A stretch of 12,956 nt of DNA from Planctomycetota bacterium (GCA_017303565.1 JAFLCM010000024.1:1-12956), one strand, 5' to 3'. Positions 1-7,689 are shown, counted from the first letter of the stretch. Program-made: numbers and translations. Notes: generated by a model not told the origin, from the letters alone.

Positions 1-801
1 ACCGTCAAGATCATCGAACTCGTCGAGGACCCGACCAGCACGGCGCAGGACCTGCACAAGGTCATCGCCAACGACCCGGCTCTGTGCAGCCGCGTGCTGA
101 AGGTCGTGAACTCCTCTTTCTACGGCCTGCCCGGGCAGATCGGCTCGATCAACCGCGCCATCGTCATGCTGGGGCTGAACGCGGTGAAGAACATCGCTAT
201 CTCCGCCAGCCTGGCCAAACTGTTCCGCGGCGGGCAGCTGTGCCCCAACTTCGCGGCGAAGGACCTGTGGTCGCACTCGGTGTCGGTGGGCACCGCGGGC
301 AAAATGCTCGCGGACGAGCTCGGTCTGGGCGTCGCCGACGAGGCCTTCCTCGCGGGCCTGATCCACGACATCGGCATCATGGTCGAACTGCAGGCCGACC
401 GGAACAAGCTCATCGACGTGATCACCAAGACCAAGGTGGGTCCCGACGGCGCGCCCACCGTCAACATGCTGGAACTCGAGCGCCAGGTCTACGGCGCCGA
501 CCACCAGCAGTTCGGGCGCGGCCTGTGCGAGAAGTGGAAGTTCCCCAAGGCGTTCTCGACGGTCTGCGGCAACCACCACAACCCGATGGAGCTGCCCTCG
601 GGCGGGCGCAGCCTCGCGTGCCTCGTCCATGCGGCCGACCGGGTCGCCGGCTCGATCAAGGGCGGCCTGCGGCTCGACCTCACGCACACCGACATCGACG
701 GCGCGATCCTCGAAGAACTCAGCCTGACCAGCGAGCAGGTGGACGGCGTCCGCGCGGCGCTCCCCGATCGCCTCAAAGACGTCGAGGGCCTGCTCTCCTG
801 A
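1..801 (+). CDS. HDOD domain protein, 5' end outside window
   Basis: The reading frame is open from the first base, so the start lies upstream; 266 residues are visible. HDOD domains are HD-superfamily helical modules found in bacterial signalling proteins; their exact activity is often unknown and many lack a full metal site. Seen here: DPALCSRVLKVVNSS near residues 26-40, the family's usual FYGLPGQI and INRAIVMLGL stretch directly after it, then AVKNIAISASLAKLF. An HD pair survives in GLIHDIGIM (about residue 122), and a second histidine pair lies in CGNHHNPME (about residue 193). Whether a receiver or other sensor domain precedes it cannot be seen. The gene ends 133 bases before a strong terminator and appears to be the last gene of its transcript. 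The family call is firm; the cellular role is unknown. Confidence 0.9.
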   Translation, partial: TVKIIELVEDPTSTAQDLHKVIANDPALCSRVLKVVNSSFYGLPGQIGSINRAIVMLGLNAVKNIAISASLAKLFRGGQLCPNFAAKDLWSHSVSVGTAGKMLADELGLGVADEAFLAGLIHDIGIMVELQADRNKLIDVITKTKVGPDGAPTVNMLELERQVYGADHQQFGRGLCEKWKFPKAFSTVCGNHHNPMELPSGGRSLACLVHAADRVAGSIKGGLRLDLTHTDIDGAILEELSLTSEQVDGVRAALPDRLKDVEGLLS

Positions 802-836
802 GCGGGCTGCCCACGGCCTCTCGTCTCGGAGTCACG

Positions 837-895
837 CGCGGGCACGGACGCCCGCGACCACGCACACGGTCAGCGGCGACCCGCACGGATGCGGG
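837..895 (+). other. Two tandem hairpins with ACGGA loops in the HDOD 3' UTR
   Basis: The first hairpin pairs 837-843 with 850-856 (7 bp, loop ACGGAC). The second pairs 880-885 with 890-895 (6 bp, loop CGGA, preceded by an A in the stem). Both present a GGA in the loop within the context CACGGA. Neither is followed by a T tract, so they are not terminators. They lie between the HDOD stop codon and the terminator, so they should be in the HDOD transcript or in a small RNA made from its 3' end. The pairing is seen directly; a CsrA-like function is inference. Confidence 0.5.
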
Positions 896-934
896 CTGGC
901 CCGGCCGCGAAAGAGTTCTCTCTTTCTCCCTCCG

Positions 935-969
935 GGCGGCCCCGCGAAAGCAGGGCCGCCTGTGTTTTT
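935..969 (+). terminator. Intrinsic terminator after the HDOD gene
   Basis: An 8-bp perfect stem pairs 935-942 with 953-960. Inside it, after one C-A mismatch, two further pairs close a GAAA tetraloop (946-949). TGTGTTTTTG follows at once on the + strand, giving a proper T tract. It ends just before the surE stop codon on the opposite strand, so it separates two convergent units. On the - strand no T tract follows the hairpin. Confidence 0.88.
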
Positions 970-970
970 G

Positions 971-1816
971 CTACCCCAGCCGCGACGCCCAGCCCGACAC
1001 CTGCTCGTGCGCCGTCAGGTCGTAGCGCAGCGGCGTGACGGTGATGTGGCGCTGCTTGATCAGGTCCACGTCGGTGCCGGGGTCGGCGGTGCGGAAGCCC
1101 AGCCCGCTGCCGGCGGACCAGTAGTACACGTCGCCGCCGGGCGAGACGCGCCGCTCGTACGAATCCTCCAGCCCGTGGATGTTGTGCGGGCACACGCGCA
1201 CCCCCGGGCGGTCGGGCGTGGGCGGCTGGAGGCTCGTGCCCTCCTCGCAGATGGGGATGTTGATCGAGAGGCAGTCGTGGGGGCGGAGCCCGCCGCGCTC
1301 CCCCACTCCGTGGGAAAGGATGCGGTCGATGGTCCGGCGCGCGTGGGCGGCGGCGACGTCGAACCGCGTCCGCCCGCGCCCCAGGTGCAGGCTGACCGCG
1401 ATCGAGGGCACACCCAGGAACGCCGCCTCGATCGCCGCGGCCACCGTGCCCGAATAGATCACGTTGATCCCGATGTTCGCGCCCGCGTTCATGCCGCTGA
1501 TCACCAGGTCCGGGCGCGCGCCCGCGCCGAACTTCTCGGGCCACAGCGCGGTGAGCGCGAGTTTCACGCAGTCGGCGGGGCGCCCGTCCACGGCGATCCC
1601 GCTCATCGCGGGACTGACGGCCTCGTGGCTGATCATCAGCGGCGTCTTGAACGTGACGCCGTGGCTCGTCGCGGACTGCACTTCCAGCGGCGCCACCGGC
1701 CAGACGACCTCGGCGATGGGCCCGCCAAGTTCGCCCGTGGGGTCGGTCAGGGCGTGGTACAGCGCCTCGATGCCGGGGGCGTGGATGCCGTCGTCGTTGG
1801 TGAGCAGGATCCGCAT
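971..1816 (-). CDS. surE: 5'/3'-nucleotidase SurE
   Basis: SurE is a metal-dependent phosphatase that removes phosphate from nucleoside 5'- and 3'-monophosphates, and in some bacteria from short polyphosphate. It is cytosolic and linked to stress survival and nucleotide salvage. The 281-residue product opens with MRILLTNDDG, whose D8 and D9 bind the metal. It continues with a serine-rich SATSHGVTF segment (48-56), GRPADCVKLAL (78-88), SGMNAGANIG (107-116, metal-binding Asn110) and YSGTVAAA (121-128). It is slightly longer than the usual 250-270 residues. The ATG at 1816 is fixed by the N-terminal motif. There is no Shine-Dalgarno sequence; instead a TACCAT box ends 7 bases upstream, which suggests a leaderless mRNA. 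The rRNA methyltransferase gene ends 25 bases upstream on the same strand, so read-through from it is also possible. Confidence 0.96.
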   Translation of the reverse strand: MRILLTNDDGIHAPGIEALYHALTDPTGELGGPIAEVVWPVAPLEVQSATSHGVTFKTPLMISHEAVSPAMSGIAVDGRPADCVKLALTALWPEKFGAGARPDLVISGMNAGANIGINVIYSGTVAAAIEAAFLGVPSIAVSLHLGRGRTRFDVAAAHARRTIDRILSHGVGERGGLRPHDCLSINIPICEEGTSLQPPTPDRPGVRVCPHNIHGLEDSYERRVSPGGDVYYWSAGSGLGFRTADPGTDVDLIKQRHITVTPLRYDLTAHEQVSGWASRLG

Positions 1817-1823
1817 GGGGCCG

Positions 1824-1829
1824 ATGGTA
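1824..1829 (-). promoter_or_regulatory. Candidate -10 box for leaderless surE
   Basis: On the - strand TACCAT is followed by CGGCCCC and then the surE ATG. A start site 6-7 bases below the box would fall on or next to the start codon. No convincing -35 is visible at 17 bases; that region overlaps the end of the upstream methyltransferase gene. Confidence 0.5.
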
Positions 1830-1841
1830 CGCGTTCCGGGG

Positions 1842-2669
1842 TCACGCCTTGGGCGCGGCCCGGCGCCGGGCGAACTCGAAGCACACCAGGCTCGCGGCGA
1901 CCGCGGCGTTGAGCGACTCCACGCCCCCGGCCATGGGGATGCTGAGCCGCTCGTCGAAGAGTTCCACGACCTCGGGCGACAGGCCGGTGGTCTCGCCGCC
2001 GACGATCATCACGCTGCGGTGCGCAGGCTCGCAGGCCCACAGGGGCGTGCCCTCGACCATCTCCAGCCCGAACAGGCGGAAGCCCGCGCGCTTCAACTCG
2101 TACAGACCGTCGACGATCTGGCGGCAGCGGACGATCGGGCAGCGGAACACCGTGCCCGCCGAGGCCTTCACGATCAGCGCGTCGACCCACGGCGAGCCCG
2201 CGGTGGGCCACAGGATGGCGCGGGTGCCGGAGGCGACGGCGGAACGGACGATCATGCCGACGTTCTGCGGGTTGGTCACGCCGTCGAGCGCAAGAACGTG
2301 CGCCGGCTCGCGCGAGCCCTGGCCCTTGACGCTCGGCAGGAACTCCTCGATCTCGACGGCCTTCTTGAGGCGGACGCGGGCGGCGACGCCCTGGTCGTTG
2401 CGCGCGTCGCCGGTGAACGCCCCGATCTCGCGGAACGTCTGGACTTCGAGCGGCACGTTCTTCTCGCGGCAGGTGCGGGCCAGCCGCTCGCGGAACTCGC
2501 CGGGGGCCTCGCGGGCGACGCGCACGCCCAGCACGCCCACGCCCGGTTCTTCGAGCGCTTCGAGGACGGCGCGGCGCCCGTAGATCGTGATCGAAGCGCG
2601 GGCGTCGCCGAGCGCGTCCTTCGGGGGTCGGGACTGCCTGGGTTCCTCGTGGTCGGGGTGGTCGCTCAT
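1842..2669 (-). CDS. SPOUT-type 23S rRNA/tRNA 2'-O-ribose methyltransferase (RlmB/TrmH family)
   Basis: The predicted 275-residue enzyme transfers a methyl group from SAM to a ribose 2'-OH in rRNA or tRNA, using a knotted SPOUT fold that works as a dimer. An N-terminal substrate-binding domain (about 28-105) begins with ITIYGRRAVLEAL and ends with NDQGVAARV, as in RlmB-like proteins. The catalytic domain carries motif 1, TNPQNVGMIVRSA (132-144, with the conserved Asn and Arg). It is followed by motif 2, GGETTGLSPEV (224-234), and motif 3, IPMAGGVESLNAAVAASL (244-261). A longer frame upstream is rejected because MSDHPD at 2669 has GAGAGG 7 bases upstream and forms ATGA with the stop of the glycosyltransferase gene, so translation is probably coupled. 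The exact RNA target (23S G2251 or another) cannot be read from the sequence. Confidence 0.92.
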   Translation of the reverse strand: MSDHPDHEEPRQSRPPKDALGDARASITIYGRRAVLEALEEPGVGVLGVRVAREAPGEFRERLARTCREKNVPLEVQTFREIGAFTGDARNDQGVAARVRLKKAVEIEEFLPSVKGQGSREPAHVLALDGVTNPQNVGMIVRSAVASGTRAILWPTAGSPWVDALIVKASAGTVFRCPIVRCRQIVDGLYELKRAGFRLFGLEMVEGTPLWACEPAHRSVMIVGGETTGLSPEVVELFDERLSIPMAGGVESLNAAVAASLVCFEFARRRAAPKA

Positions 2670-3931
2670 CGGCGTGCCTCTCTGCTGTATTCCATGCCCG
2701 CCCAGCGGGTGCCGCGTCCGCGGCGGAGATCGTTCGCGGCCTCCCGGAGGATGAACGCCGTCATCGCCGCGCCCACCGGGTAGAGCAGCAGGTGCCACGC
2801 CGCGAGGCCCTGGGCCCGCATGGCCCGCCCGATGCCCCCGCTGAAGGCGTACGCGCCGGCGGCACCGGTGGCCAGCATCGACGCCCCGAGCGGGATGTCA
2901 CCGAGTTTCATCACCACCGGGCCGGCGACGGTGGCGGCTGCGGCACAGACGGGCAGCGCGCCGCCGATGACCAGGAGCCGCAGCGCGTTCAATGACAGCC
3001 GCTCCGAGTTGCGTCGCGCCGCCTCGGTGTAGATGCGCTTCCACCCGCGCCGGAACGCCGGCCACGCGCGGTACATCCGGCAGCGGAACACACCCGCCGC
3101 CATGAACACGCCGAGGCGCAGATCCTTGTGGTGCCACTTGATCCGACGTGCGAACGCGAGGTCTTCGAGCAGCTCGCCCTTCACCCGCTCGTGCCCACCC
3201 AGCAGGTCGTAGGCGTCACGCCGGAAGAGCATGAACTGACCGTTAGCGAAGGCCCGCTTGCTCGCTGGGCGGTTCACCAGGTCAAGGGGGAACTGGCGGA
3301 CCAGTTCGATCCCCGCCGCGGGCTGCGCCGTGCGCTCGTACCAGTCTTGAACGATGAGCGTGCTCAGGAGGCTGACCATGTGCAGGCCGCGTTGCTCCAT
3401 GAGTGCCGCGGCCGCGCGGATGGTCCCCGGCTCGAACACGGTGTCGGCGTCGGCGAAGCACAGCAGTTGCGCGCCCTGCGCCCCTCGGGAGTCCGTCACG
3501 CCCCGCCACACCGCGTGGGTCTTGCCCGCCCAGCCCTCGGGGCACCGGTCGTTCAGGATGACCTCGAACGCACCGGACTTTCCTTCCGGCGCGAAGCGCT
3601 CGATCGTGTCCCTGAGCACCGCTTCGGTGTCGTCCGTGCACCGGTCGAGGACGAACACCACCCGTACTCTCTCGCCCAGCCCGAGCACGCGGCACAGGCT
3701 CTTCGCCGCCACGCCGATCACGTCGCGCTCGTTGTGGGCGGGGATGACCACGCACGTCGTCGCGTCGGGCAGCGTCAGCCCGCCGCGACGGGCCAGTTCC
3801 AGCCCGTCCAGCAGCGTCGGGACGCTGCGCTGGGATCGGGCCACGCGCGACCACACCACGGCGTAGTAGACCGCGCAGCACGCCGAGAGCGCGCACAGAA
3901 CGATCAGGGGGATGGCGGAGAGCAGCGGCAT
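2666..3931 (-). CDS. Membrane-anchored family 2 glycosyltransferase
   Basis: The 421-residue protein looks like an inverting GT-A glycosyltransferase with its active site in the cytosol. An N-terminal membrane segment (about 4-27) precedes CVVIPAHNERD (60-70, nucleotide-sugar entry), VFVLDRCTDDT (92-102) and FADADTVF (159-166, the DXD-type metal site as DAD). It continues with ANGQFMLFRRDAYDLLGG (229-246), the catalytic-base region LLEDLAFARR (254-263), and RRGWKRIY (294-301) at the acceptor site. Several hydrophobic segments fill about 315-405. This arrangement resembles the carotenoid and hopanoid glycosyltransferases (CruC/CrtQ/HpnB-like), so a lipid acceptor is plausible but unproven. A GTG at 3961 would add ten residues; ATG 3931 is preferred because the membrane segment starts there and the divergent gene is then left free. 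It is first in a pair with the rRNA methyltransferase. Confidence 0.87.
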   Translation of the reverse strand: MPLLSAIPLIVLCALSACCAVYYAVVWSRVARSQRSVPTLLDGLELARRGGLTLPDATTCVVIPAHNERDVIGVAAKSLCRVLGLGERVRVVFVLDRCTDDTEAVLRDTIERFAPEGKSGAFEVILNDRCPEGWAGKTHAVWRGVTDSRGAQGAQLLCFADADTVFEPGTIRAAAALMEQRGLHMVSLLSTLIVQDWYERTAQPAAGIELVRQFPLDLVNRPASKRAFANGQFMLFRRDAYDLLGGHERVKGELLEDLAFARRIKWHHKDLRLGVFMAAGVFRCRMYRAWPAFRRGWKRIYTEAARRNSERLSLNALRLLVIGGALPVCAAAATVAGPVVMKLGDIPLGASMLATGAAGAYAFSGGIGRAMRAQGLAAWHLLLYPVGAAMTAFILREAANDLRRGRGTRWAGMEYSREARR

Positions 3932-3952
3932 GGTCGCCCGTCGTGGGCCCAC

Positions 3953-3958
3953 ACGGTA
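3953..3958 (-). promoter_or_regulatory. Candidate -10 box for the glycosyltransferase gene
   Basis: On the - strand TACCGT lies 21 bases upstream of ATG 3931, which would give a leader of roughly 15 bases. It sits 4 bases from the -10 of the divergent nnrE gene, so the two promoters would occupy the same DNA. No clear -35 is visible. Confidence 0.35.
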
Positions 3959-3962
3959 CACC

Positions 3963-3968
3963 TATGCT
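3963..3968 (+). promoter_or_regulatory. Candidate -10 box for leaderless nnrE
   Basis: TATGCT is followed by CCGGCGC and then the GTG at 3976, so transcription would start at or next to the start codon. The ATG at 3964 lies inside this box and could not be the start if this promoter is used. A -35 element is not evident. Confidence 0.5.
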
Positions 3969-3975
3969 CCGGCGC

Positions 3976-4704
3976 GTGCCCGATCCCGACGCCGATCGCC
4001 CGGTCGTCTTCTCGCGCGAGGGCGTGCGGGCCCTCGACCGTCACGCCATCGAAGCGCTCGGCATCCCCGGGCTGATCCTGATGGAGAACGCGGCGGCTTC
4101 GATCGAGGCGGCGCTGCTCCGCCGGGCGCGGGCCTGGTGGCCCGGGGTTTCCGCCTTCGGCGTGCTCATCTTCTGCGGCCCGGGGAACAACGGCGGCGAC
4201 GGCTACGCCTTGGCGCGGCGTCTTTTCGCCCGGAGCGTGCGGGTGTCGATCGTCGGCGTCGGCACCGGGAGAGGCCTGTCGCCCGACGCGGCGGTCAACC
4301 GGGCGTGCGCCGAGAGGCTGGGCGTGCCCATCGCGGAGTTCGACATTTCGGATCCGTCCGGCTCGTCTGATCGTGGTCTGGGTCCGCTGCCATCGGACGC
4401 TCCCGTGGTCGTGGTCGACGCGATTCTCGGCACGGGCGTGACGCGGGCCTTGGCGCTGCCATTCGACGCCGCGGCGCACGAGATCAACGCGCTGCGTCAG
4501 CGCCCCGAGTGCTGGGTGTTGGCGCTCGAACTGCCCTCGGGCCTCGACTGCGACACGGGGCGGCCGCTCGGCGAGACGGTGACGCTGGCGGGGATGAAGA
4601 AAGGCCTGCTCGCGCCGGGGGCCCGTCGGTTTGCTGGGCAGGTGGAGGTGGGATCGATCGGGCTGCCGAGGTCCGTGCTGCGGGCGTTCGGCGACGCGGG
4701 GTGA
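3976..4704 (+). CDS. nnrE: NAD(P)H-hydrate epimerase (YjeF N-terminal domain), stand-alone
   Basis: The family epimerizes R- and S-NAD(P)HX, the damaged hydrated cofactors, so that a dehydratase (NnrD) can repair them. The 242-residue product has only the YjeF_N domain; the dehydratase domain fused to it in E. coli YjeF is absent. Seen: DRHAIEALGIPGLILMENAA (21-40), the phosphate-binding loop CGPGNNGGDG (67-76), DAILGTG (148-154), LPSGLDCDTG (186-195), then TVTLAGMKKGLLAPG and IGLP near the end. One oddity: the family's (V/L)D(I/L)PSG reads LELPSG here, replacing a conserved active-site Asp by Glu185. GTG 3976 is chosen because of the leaderless -10 box; ATG 3964 would add four residues and also lacks a Shine-Dalgarno. 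Its stop is one base from the convergent rmuC stop. Confidence 0.88.
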   Translation: MPDPDADRPVVFSREGVRALDRHAIEALGIPGLILMENAAASIEAALLRRARAWWPGVSAFGVLIFCGPGNNGGDGYALARRLFARSVRVSIVGVGTGRGLSPDAAVNRACAERLGVPIAEFDISDPSGSSDRGLGPLPSDAPVVVVDAILGTGVTRALALPFDAAAHEINALRQRPECWVLALELPSGLDCDTGRPLGETVTLAGMKKGLLAPGARRFAGQVEVGSIGLPRSVLRAFGDAG

Positions 4705-4705
4705 A

Positions 4706-6187
4706 CTAGCCCTGAGCGTCACGGGCGTCCTCGAGCAGCGGCAGCGGAGCGGTGACGCGGGCGACCACGGACACCGGCCGCGGCTGGGCCAGTTCCTTGC
4801 CGCTCTTGGCGTCGAGCTGCTCGAACCGCCGCAGCGTGGGCATCAGGCGCGTGTCCAGCGAGCCCTGGAACCTGTTGAACCGGTCCACCGCCTTGTTCAG
4901 CGCATCGCCGAGTTCGTCCGCGTGGTCGAGCACGTTCGCGGCCCGCTCGTGCAGCTCCCGGCCCAGCGCGATGAGTTCCTGCGCCTTCTCCGCGACGTTG
5001 TGCTCGCGCCACCCGACGAAGACGGCGCGGAGTAGCCCGATCAGCGTCGAGGGGCTGGCGATGATGACGCGCTGCTCGGCGGCGCGCTCGATCAGCCCGG
5101 GGTCGCGGCTGAGGGCCGCATCGACGAACTGGTCGCCGGGGACGAACATCACCACGAACTCGGGGGCCCCGCCCACCGCCTCCCAGTACGACTTCTTCGC
5201 CAGGGCGCTCACCTGGCCCGACATCCCCTCGGCGAACCGGTCCATCGCCCGCTCGCGCCGCTCGTCGTCCGCGGCCTCGATGGCTTCGAGGTACGGCTCG
5301 ATGTTCGTTTTCGCGTCGATGACGACGGTGCGGCCCCCGGGCATCCGCACCACCATGTCGGGGCGAAGCCTCCCACCCTCATCGTTGCTGGCGCTCGTCT
5401 GCTCGGAGAAGTCGCAGTAGTCGCGCATGCCCGCGAGTTCGACGACGCGCCGGAGCTGCACCTCGCCGTAGCGCCCGCGGACGCTCGGCTTGCGCAGCGC
5501 CTGGGCGAGGTGCGCGGTCTCCTTCTTCAGGCCCTCCTGCGCCCGGTTCAGGTTCGCGGCCTGCTCCATCAGCGCGGCGACGCTCTCGGCGCGGCCCCGG
5601 TCGAAGGCGATCAGTTTCTCCTCGGTCTTCTTCAGTGTGTCGGCGATGGGACGGAGCAGGCCCTCGACCGCGACACGCCGGGCGTCGAGTTCCGCCCCCG
5701 CCCGGTCGGTCGCGTCCTTCACCTTCGACTCGGTGAGTTTCAGCAGGTGCTCGGCGGACTGCTTGAGCGCCTCGCCCGCCGCGGCCTGGATGGCGCGCCG
5801 GTACTCCTCGTCGCGCTGGCGGGAGCGGGCCTCGAAGTCGGCTTTGGCCTCCTCGAGCGTGCGACGCTCGACGGCGGCCCGCTCCGCTGCCTCGCGCGAG
5901 AGGCTTTCGAGCTCGTCGCGGTGACGCTCGCTCATCTGCGACACGCGCTCGTTCAGCACCCGCGCCTCGGACGTGGCCTCGGCGACCGCCCGCTCCGCGG
6001 CCTCCAGGCGCGAGGCGAGCGCCCGCGACGCAGCCTTTTCCTGCTCCAGATCGCGAGCGGCGGTTTCCCGGGCCGATCGCTCCGCGTCGGCGCGGGCCAC
6101 GGCCCCTGTCTTCGAAGACCACAGCCACGCCGCGAGAACGCAGGCGCCGCCCAGCAATACAAGCACGACCCAGAACGCGGTACCCAC
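4706..6187 (-). CDS. rmuC: DNA recombination protein RmuC
   Basis: RmuC proteins have a predicted PD-(D/E)XK nuclease-like domain and are thought to limit recombination at inverted repeats; the biochemical mechanism is not settled. The 493-residue product begins with a membrane segment (about 5-23, FWVVLVLLGG onward). A long Ala/Glu/Arg-rich coiled coil follows to about residue 210, then the RmuC domain. Within it VRGRYGEVQLRRVVELAGM, RLRPDMVVRMPGG, the nuclease-core VVIDAKTNIEPY, EFVVMFVPGDQFVDAAL and IIASPSTLIGLLR are typical. The C-terminal helical part ends near residue 493. The start is GTG 6187: the membrane segment begins there and a TACACT box lies 6 bases upstream, so the mRNA may be leaderless. 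mgtE ends 39 bases upstream on the same strand. Confidence 0.93.
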   Translation of the reverse strand: MGTAFWVVLVLLGGACVLAAWLWSSKTGAVARADAERSARETAARDLEQEKAASRALASRLEAAERAVAEATSEARVLNERVSQMSERHRDELESLSREAAERAAVERRTLEEAKADFEARSRQRDEEYRRAIQAAAGEALKQSAEHLLKLTESKVKDATDRAGAELDARRVAVEGLLRPIADTLKKTEEKLIAFDRGRAESVAALMEQAANLNRAQEGLKKETAHLAQALRKPSVRGRYGEVQLRRVVELAGMRDYCDFSEQTSASNDEGGRLRPDMVVRMPGGRTVVIDAKTNIEPYLEAIEAADDERRERAMDRFAEGMSGQVSALAKKSYWEAVGGAPEFVVMFVPGDQFVDAALSRDPGLIERAAEQRVIIASPSTLIGLLRAVFVGWREHNVAEKAQELIALGRELHERAANVLDHADELGDALNKAVDRFNRFQGSLDTRLMPTLRRFEQLDAKSGKELAQPRPVSVVARVTAPLPLLEDARDAQG

Positions 6188-6193
6188 GCCCTG

Positions 6194-6223
6194 AGTGTAG
6201 ACGACGCACAGGCGACCACCGAA
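6194..6223 (-). promoter_or_regulatory. Candidate promoter for leaderless rmuC
   Basis: On the - strand TACACT (6199-6194) is followed by CAGGGC and then the GTG start. A TTCGGT at 6223-6218 lies 18 bases further upstream as a weak -35. The whole promoter fits in the 39-base gap after mgtE. Confidence 0.5.
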
Positions 6224-6226
6224 CGC

Positions 6227-7624
6227 CTACAGCAGCGACCCGGACAGGATCACCTTGGCGCACGTGAAGTAGATCACGATCCCGGTCACGTCGACCAGCG
6301 TGGCGACGAACGGCGTAGAACTCGCCGCCGGGTCGAGTTTCAGGCGTTTGAGCACGAACGGAAGCATGCTCCCCATGATGCTGCCCCACATGACGACCCC
6401 CGTCAGGGTCGCCGCCATCGCGACGCTCAGGATGCGGTAGTGCTGCGCCGCCTCGGCGTCGGACCACCATCCCATCCAGCCCCACAGGTTGATGCGGAAC
6501 AGCCCGATCAGCCCGATGCCCAGCCCCAGCAGCAGCCCGCACGCCAGTTCGCGGCGCAGCACCCGCCACCAGTCGCGCAGGTGGATCTCCTGCAGCGCCA
6601 GCGCGCGGATCACCAGCGTCGACGCCTGCGACCCCGAGTTGCCGCCCGAACTCATCACCGCCGGCAGAAAGATCGCCAGCACCGTCGCCCGCTGGATCTG
6701 GTCGTCGTAGTGCTGCAGTGCGTGGCTGGTGAGCAGCTCGCTCATGAACAGGAGCCCCAGCCACGTCCCGCGCTTGCGGACCAGCCTGAGCAGCGGCGTG
6801 GCCATGTACGGGTCTTCGAGCGCCTCGACGCCGCCGATCTTCTGGATGTCCTCGGTCGCCTCCTGCTCGGCGACGTCCGCCAGGTCGTCGTGGGTGACGA
6901 TGCCCAGGAGCACGCCGCGCGAGTCGACCACCGGCAGCGCCACGCGGTCGTAGCGCTGCAGCATCCGCACCGCCTCTTCCTGGTCCTGCTCGGCCCGGAG
7001 CGTGACGAAGCTGCGGTTCATCAGCCCCTCGACGGTGTCGTCCGGGCTGGCCAGCAGCAGCTGGCGCAGCCGGATGTCGTCGACCAGCACGCCCTGCTCG
7101 TTGGTGACGTACACGACGTTGATGGTCTCGGCGTCGCGGCCGTGCTTGCGCAGGTGCTCGAGCGCGTGCGCGATCGTCCAGTCGGACTTGACGCGCACGT
7201 AGTCGGGGGTCATCAGGCGTCCGACGCTCCCGGGCTTGTAGCCCAGGATCGCCTGCGTCTCACGCCGGTCCTCGGGGTTCAGGCTGGCGATCAGCCGCTG
7301 AGCCACTTCCGCCGGCAGCTCGTCGAGCAGGCGCACCCGGTCGTCGGGGTCCATCGCCTCGAAGATCCGTACCGAGCCCTTGTCGCCGAGCCGCGCGATC
7401 AGTTCCTCCTGCTTCTCGGGCGGCAGGTAGGTGAACACCTCCGCCGCGTCGTCGCGCAGAAGGAAGCGGAACGCCACCGCGGCGCTCTCGGCTTCCAGGT
7501 TCGACAGGATCTCGCCAACGTCCGCCGGCGGGATGCTCGTCAGCACCTCGCGCAGTTCCGAGTAGCGCGCGTCCTGGATCAACTCCCGGACCTCGGGCTC
7601 GATCAGGTGGGCGGTGGGGTTCAT
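6227..7624 (-). CDS. mgtE: Magnesium transporter MgtE
   Basis: MgtE is an inner-membrane homodimeric Mg2+ channel gated by its own cytosolic domains. The 465-residue product has the full layout. An N-terminal helical MgtE_N domain (about 1-135) contains repeats such as IPPADVGEILSNL and LPPEKQEELIARL. Two CBS domains follow (about 138-265; LMTPDYVRVKSDWTIAHAL and LMNRSFVTLRAEQDQEEAV mark their starts). The membrane part with about five helices fills 285-465. Pore-family motifs AVMSSGGNSGSQASTLVIRAL and PFVATLVDVTGIVIYF, the latter with the conserved pore Asp, are present. Length matches the family. ATG 7624 has only a distant GAGGG 10 bases upstream. The 61 bases before it are too short for a Mg2+ riboswitch. 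Transcription may come from a weak promoter at 7661-7689 or by read-through from rpsR. Confidence 0.96.
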   Translation of the reverse strand: MNPTAHLIEPEVRELIQDARYSELREVLTSIPPADVGEILSNLEAESAAVAFRFLLRDDAAEVFTYLPPEKQEELIARLGDKGSVRIFEAMDPDDRVRLLDELPAEVAQRLIASLNPEDRRETQAILGYKPGSVGRLMTPDYVRVKSDWTIAHALEHLRKHGRDAETINVVYVTNEQGVLVDDIRLRQLLLASPDDTVEGLMNRSFVTLRAEQDQEEAVRMLQRYDRVALPVVDSRGVLLGIVTHDDLADVAEQEATEDIQKIGGVEALEDPYMATPLLRLVRKRGTWLGLLFMSELLTSHALQHYDDQIQRATVLAIFLPAVMSSGGNSGSQASTLVIRALALQEIHLRDWWRVLRRELACGLLLGLGIGLIGLFRINLWGWMGWWSDAEAAQHYRILSVAMAATLTGVVMWGSIMGSMLPFVLKRLKLDPAASSTPFVATLVDVTGIVIYFTCAKVILSGSLL

Positions 7625-7660
7625 CGGAGAGACGCCCTCGGCGCTGGAAGACCCGGATCG

Positions 7661-7689
7661 ATGGCACGAACGCCGGGCCGCGGAAACAA
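7661..7689 (-). promoter_or_regulatory. Possible weak mgtE promoter inside the rpsR terminator tail
   Basis: On the - strand TTGTTT (7689-7684) and TGCCAT (7666-7661) are separated by exactly 17 bases. The -35 candidate is the T tract of the rpsR terminator. The -10 is a poor match, so this is tentative. Confidence 0.25.

Noticed and set aside
1464..2783. A 439-codon open frame on the + strand opposite surE and the rRNA methyltransferase
   Set aside because: Both opposite genes have complete family motifs; this frame has none and an implausible composition.
2670..2798. A longer start of the rRNA methyltransferase at 2798
   Set aside because: The additional residues are Gly/Pro/Arg-rich and overlap the glycosyltransferase by over 100 bases. 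The ATG at 2669 has a ribosome binding site and an ATGA overlap.
5680..6120. Repetitive Ala/Glu/Arg-rich sequence in rmuC as a possible DNA repeat
   Set aside because: It encodes the expected coiled coil of RmuC; no exact tandem DNA repeat unit is visible.
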